A DNA stretch of 64,000 nucleotides, taken from NCBI RefSeq assembly GCF_004152845.1, contig NZ_SEON01000004.1, forward strand, positions 372,001-436,000, given 5' to 3'. The DNA is from Sphingobium fuliginis. Lineage in GTDB: Bacteria > Pseudomonadota > Alphaproteobacteria > Sphingomonadales > Sphingomonadaceae. Under the pieces are notes generated by a model. The model was not told the origin of the DNA. It saw only the letters and a program-made list of their open reading frames with translations, and ran no database searches. Positions 1 through 9,429 of this stretch are shown here, in pieces; within the stretch, counting starts at the first letter, position 1; each line of letters begins with the position of its first letter. A program made the position numbers and the translations under genes.

Positions 1-1
1 G

Positions 2-658
2 GCCTCGCTGGGGCTGACCACGGCATGGGCGAGCCATCTGCCCTGGCTGGCGCAGGTCGCAATGGTGATCTTCCTCATCGAATTCGGCCAATATTGGATG
101 CATCGGCTGATGCACAATTGGACGCCTTTCTGGCTGACCCATGCGCCGCATCACCATATCACCCAGCTTAATGCGGCCAAGGGCGCCGTCGGCAACCCGA
201 TTGAGCTGTTCCTGATCAGCCTGAGCGTCGTCGCGCTGTTCGATTTCGACAAGACGGCCATCTTCGCAGCCCTGAACACCATGGGCGTCATCTCCGTCTT
301 CGCCCATGCCAATGTGCGCGCCGACCCCCCGATCTGGTACTCCTTCTTCTTCACGACGATCAGGCATCACAGCCTGCACCATTCCACCGACTATGAGAGC
401 ACGCGTTGCAATTACGGCAACTCGCTGATCCTGCTGGATCGCATCTTCGGAACATATCGCGAGGGCGAGGGCATTCTCGTCGGGCAGGACGACCGCAAGC
501 GGCTGACCATCCGGGAGCAGACGATGTTCCCCTTCGCGCCGATGATCGAGAAATTCAAGGTCTGGCGCGCAGCGAAGCAGCCACGCGGCGCACTGGCTGA
601 GGCGAGCCCGGCCGATGATCTGGACCGGGACGCTGCGGGAGCAAAGGCCGCGGCATGA
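2..658 (+). CDS. Fatty acid hydroxylase / sterol desaturase family membrane protein (5' end outside window)
   Basis: The reading frame is open from the first bases of the window, so the N-terminus is missing and 218 residues are visible. The three histidine clusters of the di-iron hydroxylase superfamily are present in order: HRLMH, HAPHHH and HHSLHH. Hydrophobic stretches around the first cluster and after 'NPIELF' fit an integral membrane enzyme. The typical ending 'NSLILLDRIFGTY' follows the last His cluster. Family members hydroxylate or desaturate lipids such as carotenoids, sterols or fatty acids using O2; the substrate cannot be told here. The stop codon overlaps the start of the next gene (ATGA), so the two are translationally coupled. 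The Ala-rich tail after residue ~180 is probably disordered. Confidence 0.85.
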   Translation, partial: ASLGLTTAWASHLPWLAQVAMVIFLIEFGQYWMHRLMHNWTPFWLTHAPHHHITQLNAAKGAVGNPIELFLISLSVVALFDFDKTAIFAALNTMGVISVFAHANVRADPPIWYSFFFTTIRHHSLHHSTDYESTRCNYGNSLILLDRIFGTYREGEGILVGQDDRKRLTIREQTMFPFAPMIEKFKVWRAAKQPRGALAEASPADDLDRDAAGAKAAA

Positions 659-2232
659 TGGCGGCCCGCTCCGGTCAGGCCATCGCAGCGCGCAGCGCGC
701 TCGCCCGGGGCGATATCGATGCCACCCAGCGATTGGCCGCGACGCTGGTGTCGGAAAATCCCGGCGATGCCGAAGGTCACTTCCTCCTTGGCGTCGCAGA
801 ATCGAGCATCGGCCGCGTCCATGCCGGCATCCAGCATCTCGGCCGCGCGGTCGAACTCGATCCCCAAGGCGAATATCGCGCGCAGCTTGCCAAGCTCTTC
901 ACTCTGGTACGGCAGGACGGGGACGCCGCCGCCGTGCTGCAGGATGCAGAGCATGCTCTCCCTGCCGATGCCCTGAGCCGCGACACGATGGGCTGCGTCT
1001 ATGCCCGCCTGGGCGACCATCCGGCCGCGCTCGGTCATTTTTCGGCAGCGGTGCGGCTCGAACCCGGGAACAGGCAGTTCCGCTACAACCAGGCCGTGAC
1101 GCTCAACTTCCTCGGCCGGACGGAGGAAGCCGAAGCCGCGCTGGAGGCGTTGATCGCCCTGGCGCCGGATGATGCCCGTGCCCATCACCTTCTCTCCAGC
1201 CTGCGCAAGCAGTCAGCCGGGCATAATCATGTCGAGCGCCTCGCGAAGGTTCACTCAACCACCGGGGACGGACGGGGCAGGCTGCTGCTGGGCTATGCTC
1301 TGGCGAAAGAACTCGAAGATCTCGGCCGCCCGGAAGAAGCACTGGAACGGCTCTGCGCGGTCAATGCCGAGCATCGCCGCACGTTGCGTTACGAGTTTGC
1401 GCGCGATGCCGCGACCTTCGACGCGATAGAGGCGAGTTGGCCGAGCATCGCTACGGCTCCCGCGGACGACGCCCCCCGCGATGCGCCGATCTTCATTATA
1501 GGGATGCCGCGCACCGGCACGACGCTGGTCGACCGCATTCTCTCGTCTCACCCTGGCGTCGAAAGCGCCGGGGAACTGCAAGCGATGCCGCTCGCCGTCA
1601 AGAAGGCGGCAGGCACGCACACGCCCACGGTCTTGGACCCGGAGACGATCGCCACGGCTGCCGCCAGCGACATGGGCGCGATCGGCCGCGACTTCCTGCA
1701 ACGCGCCAGCCATCACCGGCGCGCCCCCGGCCGGAGGTTCATCGACAAGTTTCCGGGTAATTTCCACTATGCCGGGTTCATTGCGCGGGCCCTCCCGGCA
1801 GCCAGCATCGTCTGCCTCCGTCGCCACCCGATGGACACGGTGCTCAGCAACTTCCGCAATCTCTTTGCCGTCAATTCGCGCTATTATGACTATAGCTACG
1901 ACCTTCTGGAGATCGCCGCTTACTACATCCGCTTCGACCGGCTGATGGCCCTGTGGCGCGAAGTCCTGCCGGGGCGGGTCATCGAACTGCGCTACGAGGA
2001 TCTTGTGGCGGACCAGGAAGCCCAGAGCCGCCGCCTGCTCGCCCATTGCGGTCTGGAATGGGCGGATGAGTGCCTGTCCTTCCACACCAATGATGCGCCG
2101 GTTTCCACGCCCAGCGCGGCGCAGGTCCGCCGGCCGATCTACCGCGACGCGGTTGCGCGGTGGAAACGGCATGAGCAGGTCCTGGAACCCGTTCGACGCT
2201 TCTTCGAACGATCCGGCATTTCCATCGACTGA
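655..2232 (+). CDS. TPR-repeat sulfotransferase family protein
   Basis: This 525-residue protein has two parts. The N-terminal ~230 residues are helical repeats with TPR spacing (for example 'AEGHFLLGVAESSIGRVHAG' and 'AALGHFSAAVRLEPGNRQFR'). The C-terminal half is a sulfotransferase domain opened by the 5'-phosphosulfate-binding loop FIIGMPRTGTTLVDRI near residues 280-295. A later 'CLRRHPMDTVLSNFRN' segment resembles the 3'-phosphate-binding region of PAPS-dependent enzymes. The start overlaps the stop of the desaturase-family gene by 4 bases, so both probably act on the same product, perhaps a hydroxylated lipid that is then sulfated (inference). No signal peptide is seen, so it is likely cytoplasmic. 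The acceptor substrate is unknown. Confidence 0.88.
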   Translation: MMAARSGQAIAARSALARGDIDATQRLAATLVSENPGDAEGHFLLGVAESSIGRVHAGIQHLGRAVELDPQGEYRAQLAKLFTLVRQDGDAAAVLQDAEHALPADALSRDTMGCVYARLGDHPAALGHFSAAVRLEPGNRQFRYNQAVTLNFLGRTEEAEAALEALIALAPDDARAHHLLSSLRKQSAGHNHVERLAKVHSTTGDGRGRLLLGYALAKELEDLGRPEEALERLCAVNAEHRRTLRYEFARDAATFDAIEASWPSIATAPADDAPRDAPIFIIGMPRTGTTLVDRILSSHPGVESAGELQAMPLAVKKAAGTHTPTVLDPETIATAAASDMGAIGRDFLQRASHHRRAPGRRFIDKFPGNFHYAGFIARALPAASIVCLRRHPMDTVLSNFRNLFAVNSRYYDYSYDLLEIAAYYIRFDRLMALWREVLPGRVIELRYEDLVADQEAQSRRLLAHCGLEWADECLSFHTNDAPVSTPSAAQVRRPIYRDAVARWKRHEQVLEPVRRFFERSGISID

Positions 2233-2248
2233 AAGGGAGCGCGCGACC

Positions 2249-2611
2249 ATGCCCAGATCTGGAACATTCGCCTTCTGCATGGCCCTGGCTGCGGGGTTCG
2301 TGCAGCCAGCCGCCGCCGCTTCCTCCCCACGGACCCGTCTGGTGGAGTTTCGGTCGGAAAACTGCCTGCTGATTTCCGGCAGTCGCGACAATGCCGCTTC
2401 AAAGGTCAGCGTCAATGGCCACATCGTGCCGGTCGAAGGCCGCCATAACTGGCGGGTTCGCTTGCCGGTCAGCACCGTCCGGTCCTGGTCCGCTCCCATG
2501 GCGCGAACGGTTACGGTCGCGGTCGAGGGATTGAGCCATGAAGCCGATCTGCCGATCGGGCTGCTCGGTCATGCTGATGACCTTGCGATGCTGGTGGTCA
2601 GGGCGAAGTAA
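2249..2611 (+). CDS. Small secreted protein of unknown function
   Basis: The predicted 120-residue protein starts at an ATG preceded by AAAGGGAG and lies 16 bases after the sulfotransferase gene. The first ~24 residues form a Sec-type signal peptide (hydrophobic 'FAFCMALAAGFVQPAAAA'). The mature part is short and beta-rich, with a single Cys ('ENCLLISGSR'). No family was recognised. The tight spacing suggests co-transcription with the two upstream genes. A longer in-frame extension upstream lies inside the sulfotransferase gene and was not used because it would bury the signal peptide. Confidence 0.6.
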   Translation: MPRSGTFAFCMALAAGFVQPAAAASSPRTRLVEFRSENCLLISGSRDNAASKVSVNGHIVPVEGRHNWRVRLPVSTVRSWSAPMARTVTVAVEGLSHEADLPIGLLGHADDLAMLVVRAK

Positions 2612-2736
2612 TAACCGCTATGGTCATAAGTAATAAAAGAACATATTCGGAATAGATATTGTAAGTTTTCTCTCCTGGGCTTATCTACGCGCCAGCCGCC
2701 GAAGAGCGGTGCTCGTTTTTCGCACAGGAGAAGATA

Positions 2737-3072
2737 ATGAAGATTGGGCTCATGTGCCTGGCGGCTTTCGCCTTCGCGACCCCGGCAATCGCTGGCACTG
2801 CCGGCGGCAATCCCTTCGCTCAGGACACCGCGATCCTCGACCTCGAGGGGTTGGACCTCTCTACCGCCTCTGGCCAGCAGAGCCTCGCCATCCGCATGGA
2901 TCAGGCGGCGCGGGCCGTTTGCGGCGATCATTTGGCGGGCGTGCACCTCGCTCTCGAATCCAAGGCGCGGGATTGTCGCACTGCGGTTGCGGCCGACATC
3001 CGCGCCCAGATTGAAGCCCGGCTTGCCAAGGCTGGCGATAAGTCGCCCGTCCAAATGGCTTCCGCCCGCTGA
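2737..3072 (+). CDS. UrcA family protein
   Basis: This 111-residue exported protein has a signal peptide (MKIGLMCLAAFAFATPAIAG) and the UrcA-family core: 'LDLSTASGQQSLAIRMDQAA' then a Cys pair in 'AVCGDH' and 'KARDCRTA'. The pair probably forms a disulfide in the periplasm. UrcA proteins are small and common in sphingomonads; their function is not known. An AGGAG motif sits 6 bases before the ATG. The AT-rich 125 bp upstream probably carries its own promoter, and a GC-rich hairpin follows the stop, so this looks like a single-gene unit. Confidence 0.75.
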   Translation: MKIGLMCLAAFAFATPAIAGTAGGNPFAQDTAILDLEGLDLSTASGQQSLAIRMDQAARAVCGDHLAGVHLALESKARDCRTAVAADIRAQIEARLAKAGDKSPVQMASAR

Positions 3073-3080
3073 AAATCTGC

Positions 3081-3106
3081 TCCGCGGCGCTTGATGGCGC
3101 CGCGGA
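3081..3106. terminator. Hairpin between convergent genes
   Basis: TCCGCGGCGC and GCGCCGCGGA form a perfect 10-bp stem with a 6-base loop, placed between the UrcA gene (+) and the end of the minus-strand operon. There is no T-run, but position and stability fit a bidirectional terminator. Confidence 0.6.
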
Positions 3107-3110
3107 CGCC

Positions 3111-4028
3111 TCATTTCGCCAGCTTCGCCGGATCGGGCCACCAGGTCAGCGTGTGCACGTCATGCGCGGACGTCCAGATGCCCGAATCCGTGAAGCGCAG
3201 CGCGCCGCTGCCTTCCGCTTTCCCCACTCGCGCCCTGACCGTCATCGACTTGGGATCGATCACGACAAAGGTCTGATCCTCCGTGGTGCGCAGCCACACC
3301 AGCCCGCCGCCCGTATCGATGTCGCCCCATTTCAGCACTGCGCCGACCTTCACCCGGCCAGCCACGTCGCCAGTTTCCGGGTCGATGCGGACGACCGTTC
3401 CGTCGCCCTGCTCCTGAACCCAGACCCCGCATTCCCCGGCCGCAAGGAAACCCGGCTCCTTGCCCAGTGCCGTCGTCTTGACGACGCTGTCGGTCGCGGG
3501 GTCGATGCGCTGGATGGAGCGGCTCTCGCTGCTGACCGCCCAGACCGATCCGAAACCGAACGCCAGATAATGGGTGCCGGGATTGACGGGAATGGTCGCC
3601 GTCACCGCGTTCTTCGCCGGGTCGACGCGGGATACGACGCCCTTCTGATCGCTGGCGACCCAGATCGATCCGGCACCGGCGACCACATTCAGCTCGCCCT
3701 TGGGATTGGCGATGCCGGTGGGGATGGTGGCGGTCTTCCGCGCGGTCTTCGTATCGATCTTTATGAGCGCATTTTCCTGGCAATCGGCCACCCAGAGCGC
3801 TCCGTCGGACAGGGCCATGGCGCCGCAGGGTTTCGACATAGCGACGGCGGCAAGCCTGCCCTGCCGCGACCAGCGCTCGACCCGGCCGGCATTGGTCGCC
3901 CAGACGCTGTCGCCGTCGACCGCCAGGAAGTCCGCAAAGCCCGGCACTTCGATCACCTGCTCCGCATGGGCCATGGAAGCCGCACATCCCGCCGCCACTG
4001 TCATGATCAATCTCCTGAGCCTTTTCAT
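3111..4028 (-). CDS. Periplasmic Vgb/YVTN-type beta-propeller protein
   Basis: This 305-residue protein starts at the ATG giving a signal peptide (MKRLRRLIMTVAAGCAASMAHA). The rest is a run of ~40-residue repeats with a 'W(V/A)..xxxxxVxRIDPxT' pattern (for example 'SVWATNAGRVERW', 'SIWVASDQKGVVSRVDPA', 'SVWAVSSESRSIQRIDPA'), as in streptogramin-lyase-like and YVTN propellers. Six to seven blades can be counted. It starts 23 bases after the allophanate hydrolase stop codon and ends the operon. A beta-propeller is not part of the known urea or guanidine degradation machinery; a binding or scaffolding role in the periplasm is inference. The lyase catalytic residues were not checked. Confidence 0.75.
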   Translation of the reverse strand: MKRLRRLIMTVAAGCAASMAHAEQVIEVPGFADFLAVDGDSVWATNAGRVERWSRQGRLAAVAMSKPCGAMALSDGALWVADCQENALIKIDTKTARKTATIPTGIANPKGELNVVAGAGSIWVASDQKGVVSRVDPAKNAVTATIPVNPGTHYLAFGFGSVWAVSSESRSIQRIDPATDSVVKTTALGKEPGFLAAGECGVWVQEQGDGTVVRIDPETGDVAGRVKVGAVLKWGDIDTGGGLVWLRTTEDQTFVVIDPKSMTVRARVGKAEGSGALRFTDSGIWTSAHDVHTLTWWPDPAKLAK

Positions 4029-4051
4029 GCCTTGCCCTTTCCTCGCGAAGA

Positions 4052-5836
4052 TCAGGCGCGCTGCGCGATATAGGCGCGCCATCCGCCCAGGGCGGTGATG
4101 TCCTCCGCTCCCGTCAGCGCGCGCGGCTCTGCGACGAAGCCCTTGACGCTGCTGCCGTCGGCCAGCGTCACCGTGCCTATGGCAAGTGGCGCCGGCACCT
4201 CGACCACGAAGCTGCCGAACTCGGCGATGCCAAGCTCGTAAACCTCCAGCGCGATCGATCCGCCGTCCTCGCTGTGCACCAGCGCAGGCTTGGGCGGCAC
4301 GCTGTTCGCGATCGCGTAGAGGCGGTAGTTGGGTGCCGTTTCGAAAGCGCCCACGAACTTCGCGTCGCGGGAGGTGAGTTGCCAGTGCAGCGGCATGTCC
4401 TTCAGATGAGCGCCGACTACAGCGAGTTTTACGGTTTCCATTTTGCCCTCCAGATCGAGCGGTGGCGGCGACGGAATATCCGCGGCCGAAATATAGGCGT
4501 CGGCGGCGTCGAGCAGCGCAACATCGCTGTCGGCGGGACCGATCAGGGTGATGCCGAACCCGGTCGCATTCGACCTTATGCCGGCGGGCACGGCGACGGC
4601 GGCCATGTCCAGCAGGTTCACGAAATTGGTGTAGAAGCCCAGGGCGCTGTTCAGCGCGATCGGCGCGGCCTTGAGTTCCGCCACCCGATAGGTCGTGCCG
4701 GTGGTGGGGAAGGCGAGCAGGTCGATGCTCTCCCAAAGCGTGTCGGCGTGACGCTTGAGTTCGGCAAGCCGATAGATGCCGTTGAACAGATCGACGGCGC
4801 TTATTTCCAGTCCCGGCTCGACGACTTCACGCACGGTCGGGTCTATCGCGTGGGGATGGTCGGCAAGCAGGTCCGCGATGGCGGCGGTCCGCTCCGCCAC
4901 CCACGGGCCACCATAGAGGAGCTGCGCCGCTTCCTGTAGCGGCGCATAGTCGATCTCCACCAGTTCGGCGACGGTGGAGAGCCTGTCGAGCGCCCGGTCG
5001 TAAAGATATTCGGACTGAGCGTCGCCGAAGAAGGCGCGCTGGTCGCGGCGGGGAACGCCGATCCTCTTGCGCCCGATCGGCCGGTCGGCAAGCGGCTTGG
5101 AATAGGGATCGGCCGCATCGAAGCCAGCCGCGACGGAATCGACCAGCCGGGCGTCCGCCGTGTCGATCGTGAAGGCGGTGATGCAATCGAGCGTGCGGCA
5201 GGCTGGCACGAGACCGCTGTTGCTCCACCGGCCTTTGCTGGGCTTGAACCCGATCAAATGCTGGAAAGCGGCCGGAACGCGGCCCGATCCTGCGGTGTCG
5301 GTGCCGAGTGCGAAGGCAACCAGTCCCGCCGCCACGGCGACCGAGGAACCCGAGCTGGAGCCGCCGCTGACATAGGACAGGTTGTAGGCGTTTCTGGGGC
5401 TGCCATAGGGGCTTCGTGTGCCGTTCAGTCCTGTGGCGAACTGGTCGAGATTGGTCTTGCCGACGCAGATCGCACCCGCCGCGATCAGCCGCTCAACGAC
5501 CGTGGCCGAAGCCTTCGGCCGATAGGTGAAGGCGGGGCAGGCCGCGGTCGTATCGAGTCCCCGGACATCGATATTGTCCTTCACGGCGAAGGGGACGCCG
5601 GCCAGCGGCAAGGTTTCGCCCGCCGCCACCCGCGCATCGACCCTATGGGCGGCCTCGATCAGGGCGTCCGGCGCGACCCGGCTGATCCAAATCTGGGGCT
5701 GAACCGCGTCATAAAGGGCCAGACGCGCGATCGTCTCTTCGGCCACCGCAACGGCGCTCATGCGCCCCGCCCCGACCGCATCGGCAATCATCGACACGCT
5801 GCGGCGGTTCAGCCGGTCCCCGGCTGGCGCGGTCAT
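4052..5836 (-). CDS. atzF: Allophanate hydrolase
   Basis: The enzyme hydrolyses allophanate to ammonia and CO2, the last step of urea-carboxylase or guanidine-carboxylase pathways. The 594 residues begin with an amidase-signature domain: the catalytic Lys in VPFAVKDNID (K86) and the Ser-rich signature GGSSSGSS (158-165). A small C-terminal domain (from about residue 460, 'METVKLAVVGAHLKDMPLHW') is the one seen in AtzF/DUR1,2-type allophanate hydrolases and separates it from ordinary amidases. The ATG start overlaps the carboxylase stop (ATGA), so the two are translationally coupled. Length matches the stand-alone bacterial enzyme (~600 residues). Confidence 0.93.
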   Translation of the reverse strand: MTAPAGDRLNRRSVSMIADAVGAGRMSAVAVAEETIARLALYDAVQPQIWISRVAPDALIEAAHRVDARVAAGETLPLAGVPFAVKDNIDVRGLDTTAACPAFTYRPKASATVVERLIAAGAICVGKTNLDQFATGLNGTRSPYGSPRNAYNLSYVSGGSSSGSSVAVAAGLVAFALGTDTAGSGRVPAAFQHLIGFKPSKGRWSNSGLVPACRTLDCITAFTIDTADARLVDSVAAGFDAADPYSKPLADRPIGRKRIGVPRRDQRAFFGDAQSEYLYDRALDRLSTVAELVEIDYAPLQEAAQLLYGGPWVAERTAAIADLLADHPHAIDPTVREVVEPGLEISAVDLFNGIYRLAELKRHADTLWESIDLLAFPTTGTTYRVAELKAAPIALNSALGFYTNFVNLLDMAAVAVPAGIRSNATGFGITLIGPADSDVALLDAADAYISAADIPSPPPLDLEGKMETVKLAVVGAHLKDMPLHWQLTSRDAKFVGAFETAPNYRLYAIANSVPPKPALVHSEDGGSIALEVYELGIAEFGSFVVEVPAPLAIGTVTLADGSSVKGFVAEPRALTGAEDITALGGWRAYIAQRA

Positions 5837-8800
5837 GCGTGCCTCCTCAGCGCCATCATCGGCGCACCGGGCTGCAGCGACTGCCGCTCCTGCACATAGA
5901 GCGCCTCGACCCTGCCCGCGCCCGGGCTGTGAACGGCACATTCCATCTTCATCGCCTCTATGATCGCGATCGTTTCGCCGGCATCGACCTCGTCGCCGGG
6001 CCCAACGAGCAGTTTCCACAGGCTGCCGCCGAACGGCGCTTCGACCAGATCCGCGCCATCGGGAATTTCCACGGCGTCCGGTTGCGGCTGCTCAGCTTCG
6101 GATAGATGAGCGACGCGGTCGAATTCGCCGTTCCGCTGCCACTCGGCCCGCTCCTCATCGAAGGCGCTCTGTCGTCGCGCCTCAAATTCCGCGATCGACT
6201 TCGCATTGTCGGCAAGGAAAGCGCGATAATCGGAGAGGCGGAATTCGCACGGCTCGATCCTGATCGAGCGTCGGCCGCTCGGAAAATCGCGCCGCCATTC
6301 GACGAGTTCGTCCGCGCTTACAGGATAGAAGCGGATCTGGTCGAAAAAGCGCAGCAGCCAGGGCTTTCCCTCCGTGAAGGCGTCGGTCTGTCGATGGGTA
6401 TTCCACATCTGGATGGTGCGGCCGAACAGTTGATAGCCGCCCGGCCCTTCCATGCCGTAGATGCACATATAGGCCCCGCCGATGCCAACGACATTGGGCG
6501 GCGTCCAGGTGCGCGCGGGGTTGTATTTGGTGGTGACCAGCCGATGCCGCGGATCGACCGGCGTGGCCACCGGGGCGCCCAGGTAAACGTCGCCCAGGCC
6601 CAGGACGAGATAATTGGCCTCGAAGATCAGATTCTCCACGGCCGCGGCATCGGGAAGGCCGTTGATCCGCCGGATGAACTCGATATTGTCGGGGCACCAG
6701 GGCGCGTCGGCGCGGACGGCGCCCATATATTTCTCGATCGTCTCGATCGTGGCCGGATCGCGCCAGCTGAGCGGCAGGTGGACGATACGCGACGGGACGA
6801 CGAAGTCCGCCAGATCGCCCAGCCGCTCCTCCGCCGCCATCAGCATGTCGAGGGCGGCTCGCTGATCCATGATCTCCCCGTCGAAATGCAACTGGAGGGA
6901 GCGGATTCCGGGCACGATGTCGACAATCCCGGCAGGATTGAGCCTTTCCAGCTCGGCCATCAGCGCATGCGCCCTTATCCGCAGCTCGATGTCCAGCACG
7001 ATGGGGCCGTATTCGACCAGGATATTGCGGTCGCCCTGCTGGCGATAGACCGTGCGCGGGCGATCCGGGGTGGCCGGGATTTCCGCAAGGATGGGGGTGA
7101 GCGTGCCGATGGGCCGGGCTGGTCCGCCCCCAAGCGCCGTACCCGATGCGATCAGCCCGCGCTGGTGCAAATCCGCCGCGCGCGCATCCTCGACATCGAC
7201 CGGCACGAAGCGCAGCTTGTCGCCGGGCGCCAGCTGACCCATGATCCAGCGATCGGCGGCGATCACGACGAAGGGACAGACAAAGCCGCCGAGCGAAGGA
7301 CCGTCCGGACCCAATATGATCGGCATGTCGCCGGTGAAGTCCACGGCCCCGATCGCATAGGGATTGTCGTGAATGTTGGACGGGTGCAGGCCGGCTTCCC
7401 CGCCGTCGGTGCGCGCCCAGCGGGGCTTGGGGCCGATCAGCCGGACGCCGGTACGATTGCTGTTATAGTGGACCTGCCACTCCGCCGTCACGATTTCCTC
7501 AATATCCTCGTCGGTGAAGAAATCGGGCGCCCCGTGCGGGCCATAGAGCACGCGCAAGGTCCATTCATTCGTCAAGGGCGGCAGCGCGACTTCCGGCAAG
7601 GCAGGCCCGACCCCGTCACCGGCCAGATGCAGCGTATCGCCAGCCAGCAGCCGGCGCGCGGCATGTCCGCCGAACTGGCCAAGCTCGAAGGTGCTGCGAC
7701 TGCCGAGATAGGGCGCGATGTCGAGGCCGCCGGCCATGAGGATGTAGCCGCGTATGCCGCCGCCCCTCACCCGGCCAAGGCTAAGCGTCCGCCCCTCCCC
7801 CACGTCGAAGGCGACGCCACGCGGCACCGGCGTTCCGTCAAGCTTGGCGTCGAAATCAGCGCCGGTCAGGCAGATGCGCGCTGGCGCGTTGAAGGTCAAT
7901 GTCGGCCCGGTATGGAGCACTTCCAGGCCAGCCGTGCCTTCGGCATTGCCGAGCAGCCGGTTGCCCAGCCGGAACGACTGGTCGTCCATCGGGCCCGATG
8001 GCGGAACACCCACGGCCCACAGTTTCTGCCGGCCGGGCCAATCCTGAACGGTCGTCGCCGTGCCGCCGCTGACGACCTGGATGCTGCGCGGATGGAAGGC
8101 GATGCCGTCGAGGACGCGGGTCGAGACTTCCCCGCTGACGAAGGGAGACGAACGCACCACCTCCCGAAGCCAGCGCAGGTTGGTCTCGATCCCGTCGATA
8201 CGGCTTTGGTCCAGTGCCGCCTGCATGGCGGATACGGCTTGGGCGCGGGTGGGCGCGTGCACGATCAGCTTCGCCAGCATCGGATCGTACCAGGCGCTGA
8301 CCGTGCTGCCGGCCATGCACCAGGTTTCGACGCGAATGTCGGGCGGAAACGCGACCGCCGTCAGCGTGCCGGAGGTCGGGCGATAGTCGAGCGCGGGATC
8401 TTCGGCGTAGAGGCGCACCTGCACGGAATGGCCATTGGGACGCGGCGGCTCCCTGTCGAGGAAGGAGAAGTCTCCGGCAGCGCCGCGGATCATCCATTCG
8501 ACAAGATCGATGCCCATCACTTCTTCAGTGACGCCATGTTCGACCTGAAGGCGGGTGTTCATCTCCAGAAAGAAAAATTCTTCCCGTTCCGCATCATAGA
8601 GAAATTCGACCGTTCCGGCCGACCGATAGGACGCGGCCTCGCCCAGCCGCGTGGCGGCAGCGATCAGCGCGCTGCGCACCGCGTCGGGCAGCAGGGGCGC
8701 AGGCGCTTCCTCGACCACTTTCTGGTTGCGGCGCTGGAGCGAGCAGTCCCGTTCGCCCACCGGCAGGACGCGCCCCTCGCCATCGCCGAATATCTGCACC

Positions 8801-9429
8801 TCGATGTGCCGTGCGCGCCGGATGTAGCGTTCCAGGAAGATGCCCGCGTCGCCGAAATTGCTTTCGCCCAGGCGAGCGACGGCGGCGAAACTCTCGCGGA
8901 CGGCGGCCTCGTCCTCGCAGACGCGCATGCCGATGCCGCCGCCGCCCGCAGTCGCCTTGAGGATCACGGGGAAACCGATCTCACGAGCGGCGAGTACGGC
9001 CTGCGCCTCGTCCCTGAGCAGATCCGTGCCGGGCGCGAGCGGAACATCGTGCGCGGCGGCAAGCTCGCGCGCGCTGTGCTTCAGGCCGAAGGTGCGGATA
9101 TTGTCCGGCGTGGGGCCGATGAAGATGATCCCGGCCTTCGCGCAAGCCTGTGCGAACTCGACATTTTCAGCGAGGAAACCGTAACCGGGGTGAATGGCGC
9201 CAGAGCCCGTCCTGCGGGCCGCATCCAATATGGCCTCGATGTTGAGATAGCTTTCCGAGGCGCGCGCGCCGCCAATGCAGACCGCTTCGTCGGCCAGTGC
9301 GACGTGGAGCGAATCCTCGTCGGCTTCGGAATAGACCGCGACTGATCGCAGGCCCATCCGGCGCAGCGTGCGGATGATGCGGGTGGCGATCGCTCCGCGA
9401 TTCGCGATGAGGACGGTATCGAACCTCAT
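5833..9429 (-). CDS. Biotin-dependent urea carboxylase / guanidine carboxylase
   Basis: This 1198-residue single-chain carboxylase has, in order, a biotin carboxylase domain (starts MRFDTVLIANRGAIATRII; ATP-grasp motif 'ATAGGGGIGMR'), AHS2 and AHS1 carboxyltransferase domains ('SGPMDDQSFRLGNRLLGNAE', 'GGFVCPFVVIAADRW') and a C-terminal biotinyl domain with EAMKM (biotinylated Lys at about 1161). Family knowledge: enzymes of this architecture were annotated as urea carboxylase, but those encoded with paired DUF1989 proteins are often guanidine carboxylases, making carboxyguanidine. Here both DUF1989 genes lie immediately upstream, so guanidine is the favoured substrate (inference). The start overlaps the upstream stop by 4 bases. 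It works in the cytoplasm and needs biotin ligase, which is not in the window. Confidence 0.92.
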   Translation of the reverse strand: MRFDTVLIANRGAIATRIIRTLRRMGLRSVAVYSEADEDSLHVALADEAVCIGGARASESYLNIEAILDAARRTGSGAIHPGYGFLAENVEFAQACAKAGIIFIGPTPDNIRTFGLKHSARELAAAHDVPLAPGTDLLRDEAQAVLAAREIGFPVILKATAGGGGIGMRVCEDEAAVRESFAAVARLGESNFGDAGIFLERYIRRARHIEVQIFGDGEGRVLPVGERDCSLQRRNQKVVEEAPAPLLPDAVRSALIAAATRLGEAASYRSAGTVEFLYDAEREEFFFLEMNTRLQVEHGVTEEVMGIDLVEWMIRGAAGDFSFLDREPPRPNGHSVQVRLYAEDPALDYRPTSGTLTAVAFPPDIRVETWCMAGSTVSAWYDPMLAKLIVHAPTRAQAVSAMQAALDQSRIDGIETNLRWLREVVRSSPFVSGEVSTRVLDGIAFHPRSIQVVSGGTATTVQDWPGRQKLWAVGVPPSGPMDDQSFRLGNRLLGNAEGTAGLEVLHTGPTLTFNAPARICLTGADFDAKLDGTPVPRGVAFDVGEGRTLSLGRVRGGGIRGYILMAGGLDIAPYLGSRSTFELGQFGGHAARRLLAGDTLHLAGDGVGPALPEVALPPLTNEWTLRVLYGPHGAPDFFTDEDIEEIVTAEWQVHYNSNRTGVRLIGPKPRWARTDGGEAGLHPSNIHDNPYAIGAVDFTGDMPIILGPDGPSLGGFVCPFVVIAADRWIMGQLAPGDKLRFVPVDVEDARAADLHQRGLIASGTALGGGPARPIGTLTPILAEIPATPDRPRTVYRQQGDRNILVEYGPIVLDIELRIRAHALMAELERLNPAGIVDIVPGIRSLQLHFDGEIMDQRAALDMLMAAEERLGDLADFVVPSRIVHLPLSWRDPATIETIEKYMGAVRADAPWCPDNIEFIRRINGLPDAAAVENLIFEANYLVLGLGDVYLGAPVATPVDPRHRLVTTKYNPARTWTPPNVVGIGGAYMCIYGMEGPGGYQLFGRTIQMWNTHRQTDAFTEGKPWLLRFFDQIRFYPVSADELVEWRRDFPSGRRSIRIEPCEFRLSDYRAFLADNAKSIAEFEARRQSAFDEERAEWQRNGEFDRVAHLSEAEQPQPDAVEIPDGADLVEAPFGGSLWKLLVGPGDEVDAGETIAIIEAMKMECAVHSPGAGRVEALYVQERQSLQPGAPMMALRRHA

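Noticed and set aside
6106-9345. 1079-codon open frame on the plus strand opposite the carboxylase gene
   Set aside because: It mirrors a strongly supported biotin carboxylase gene on the other strand; GC-rich codon use leaves antisense frames open.
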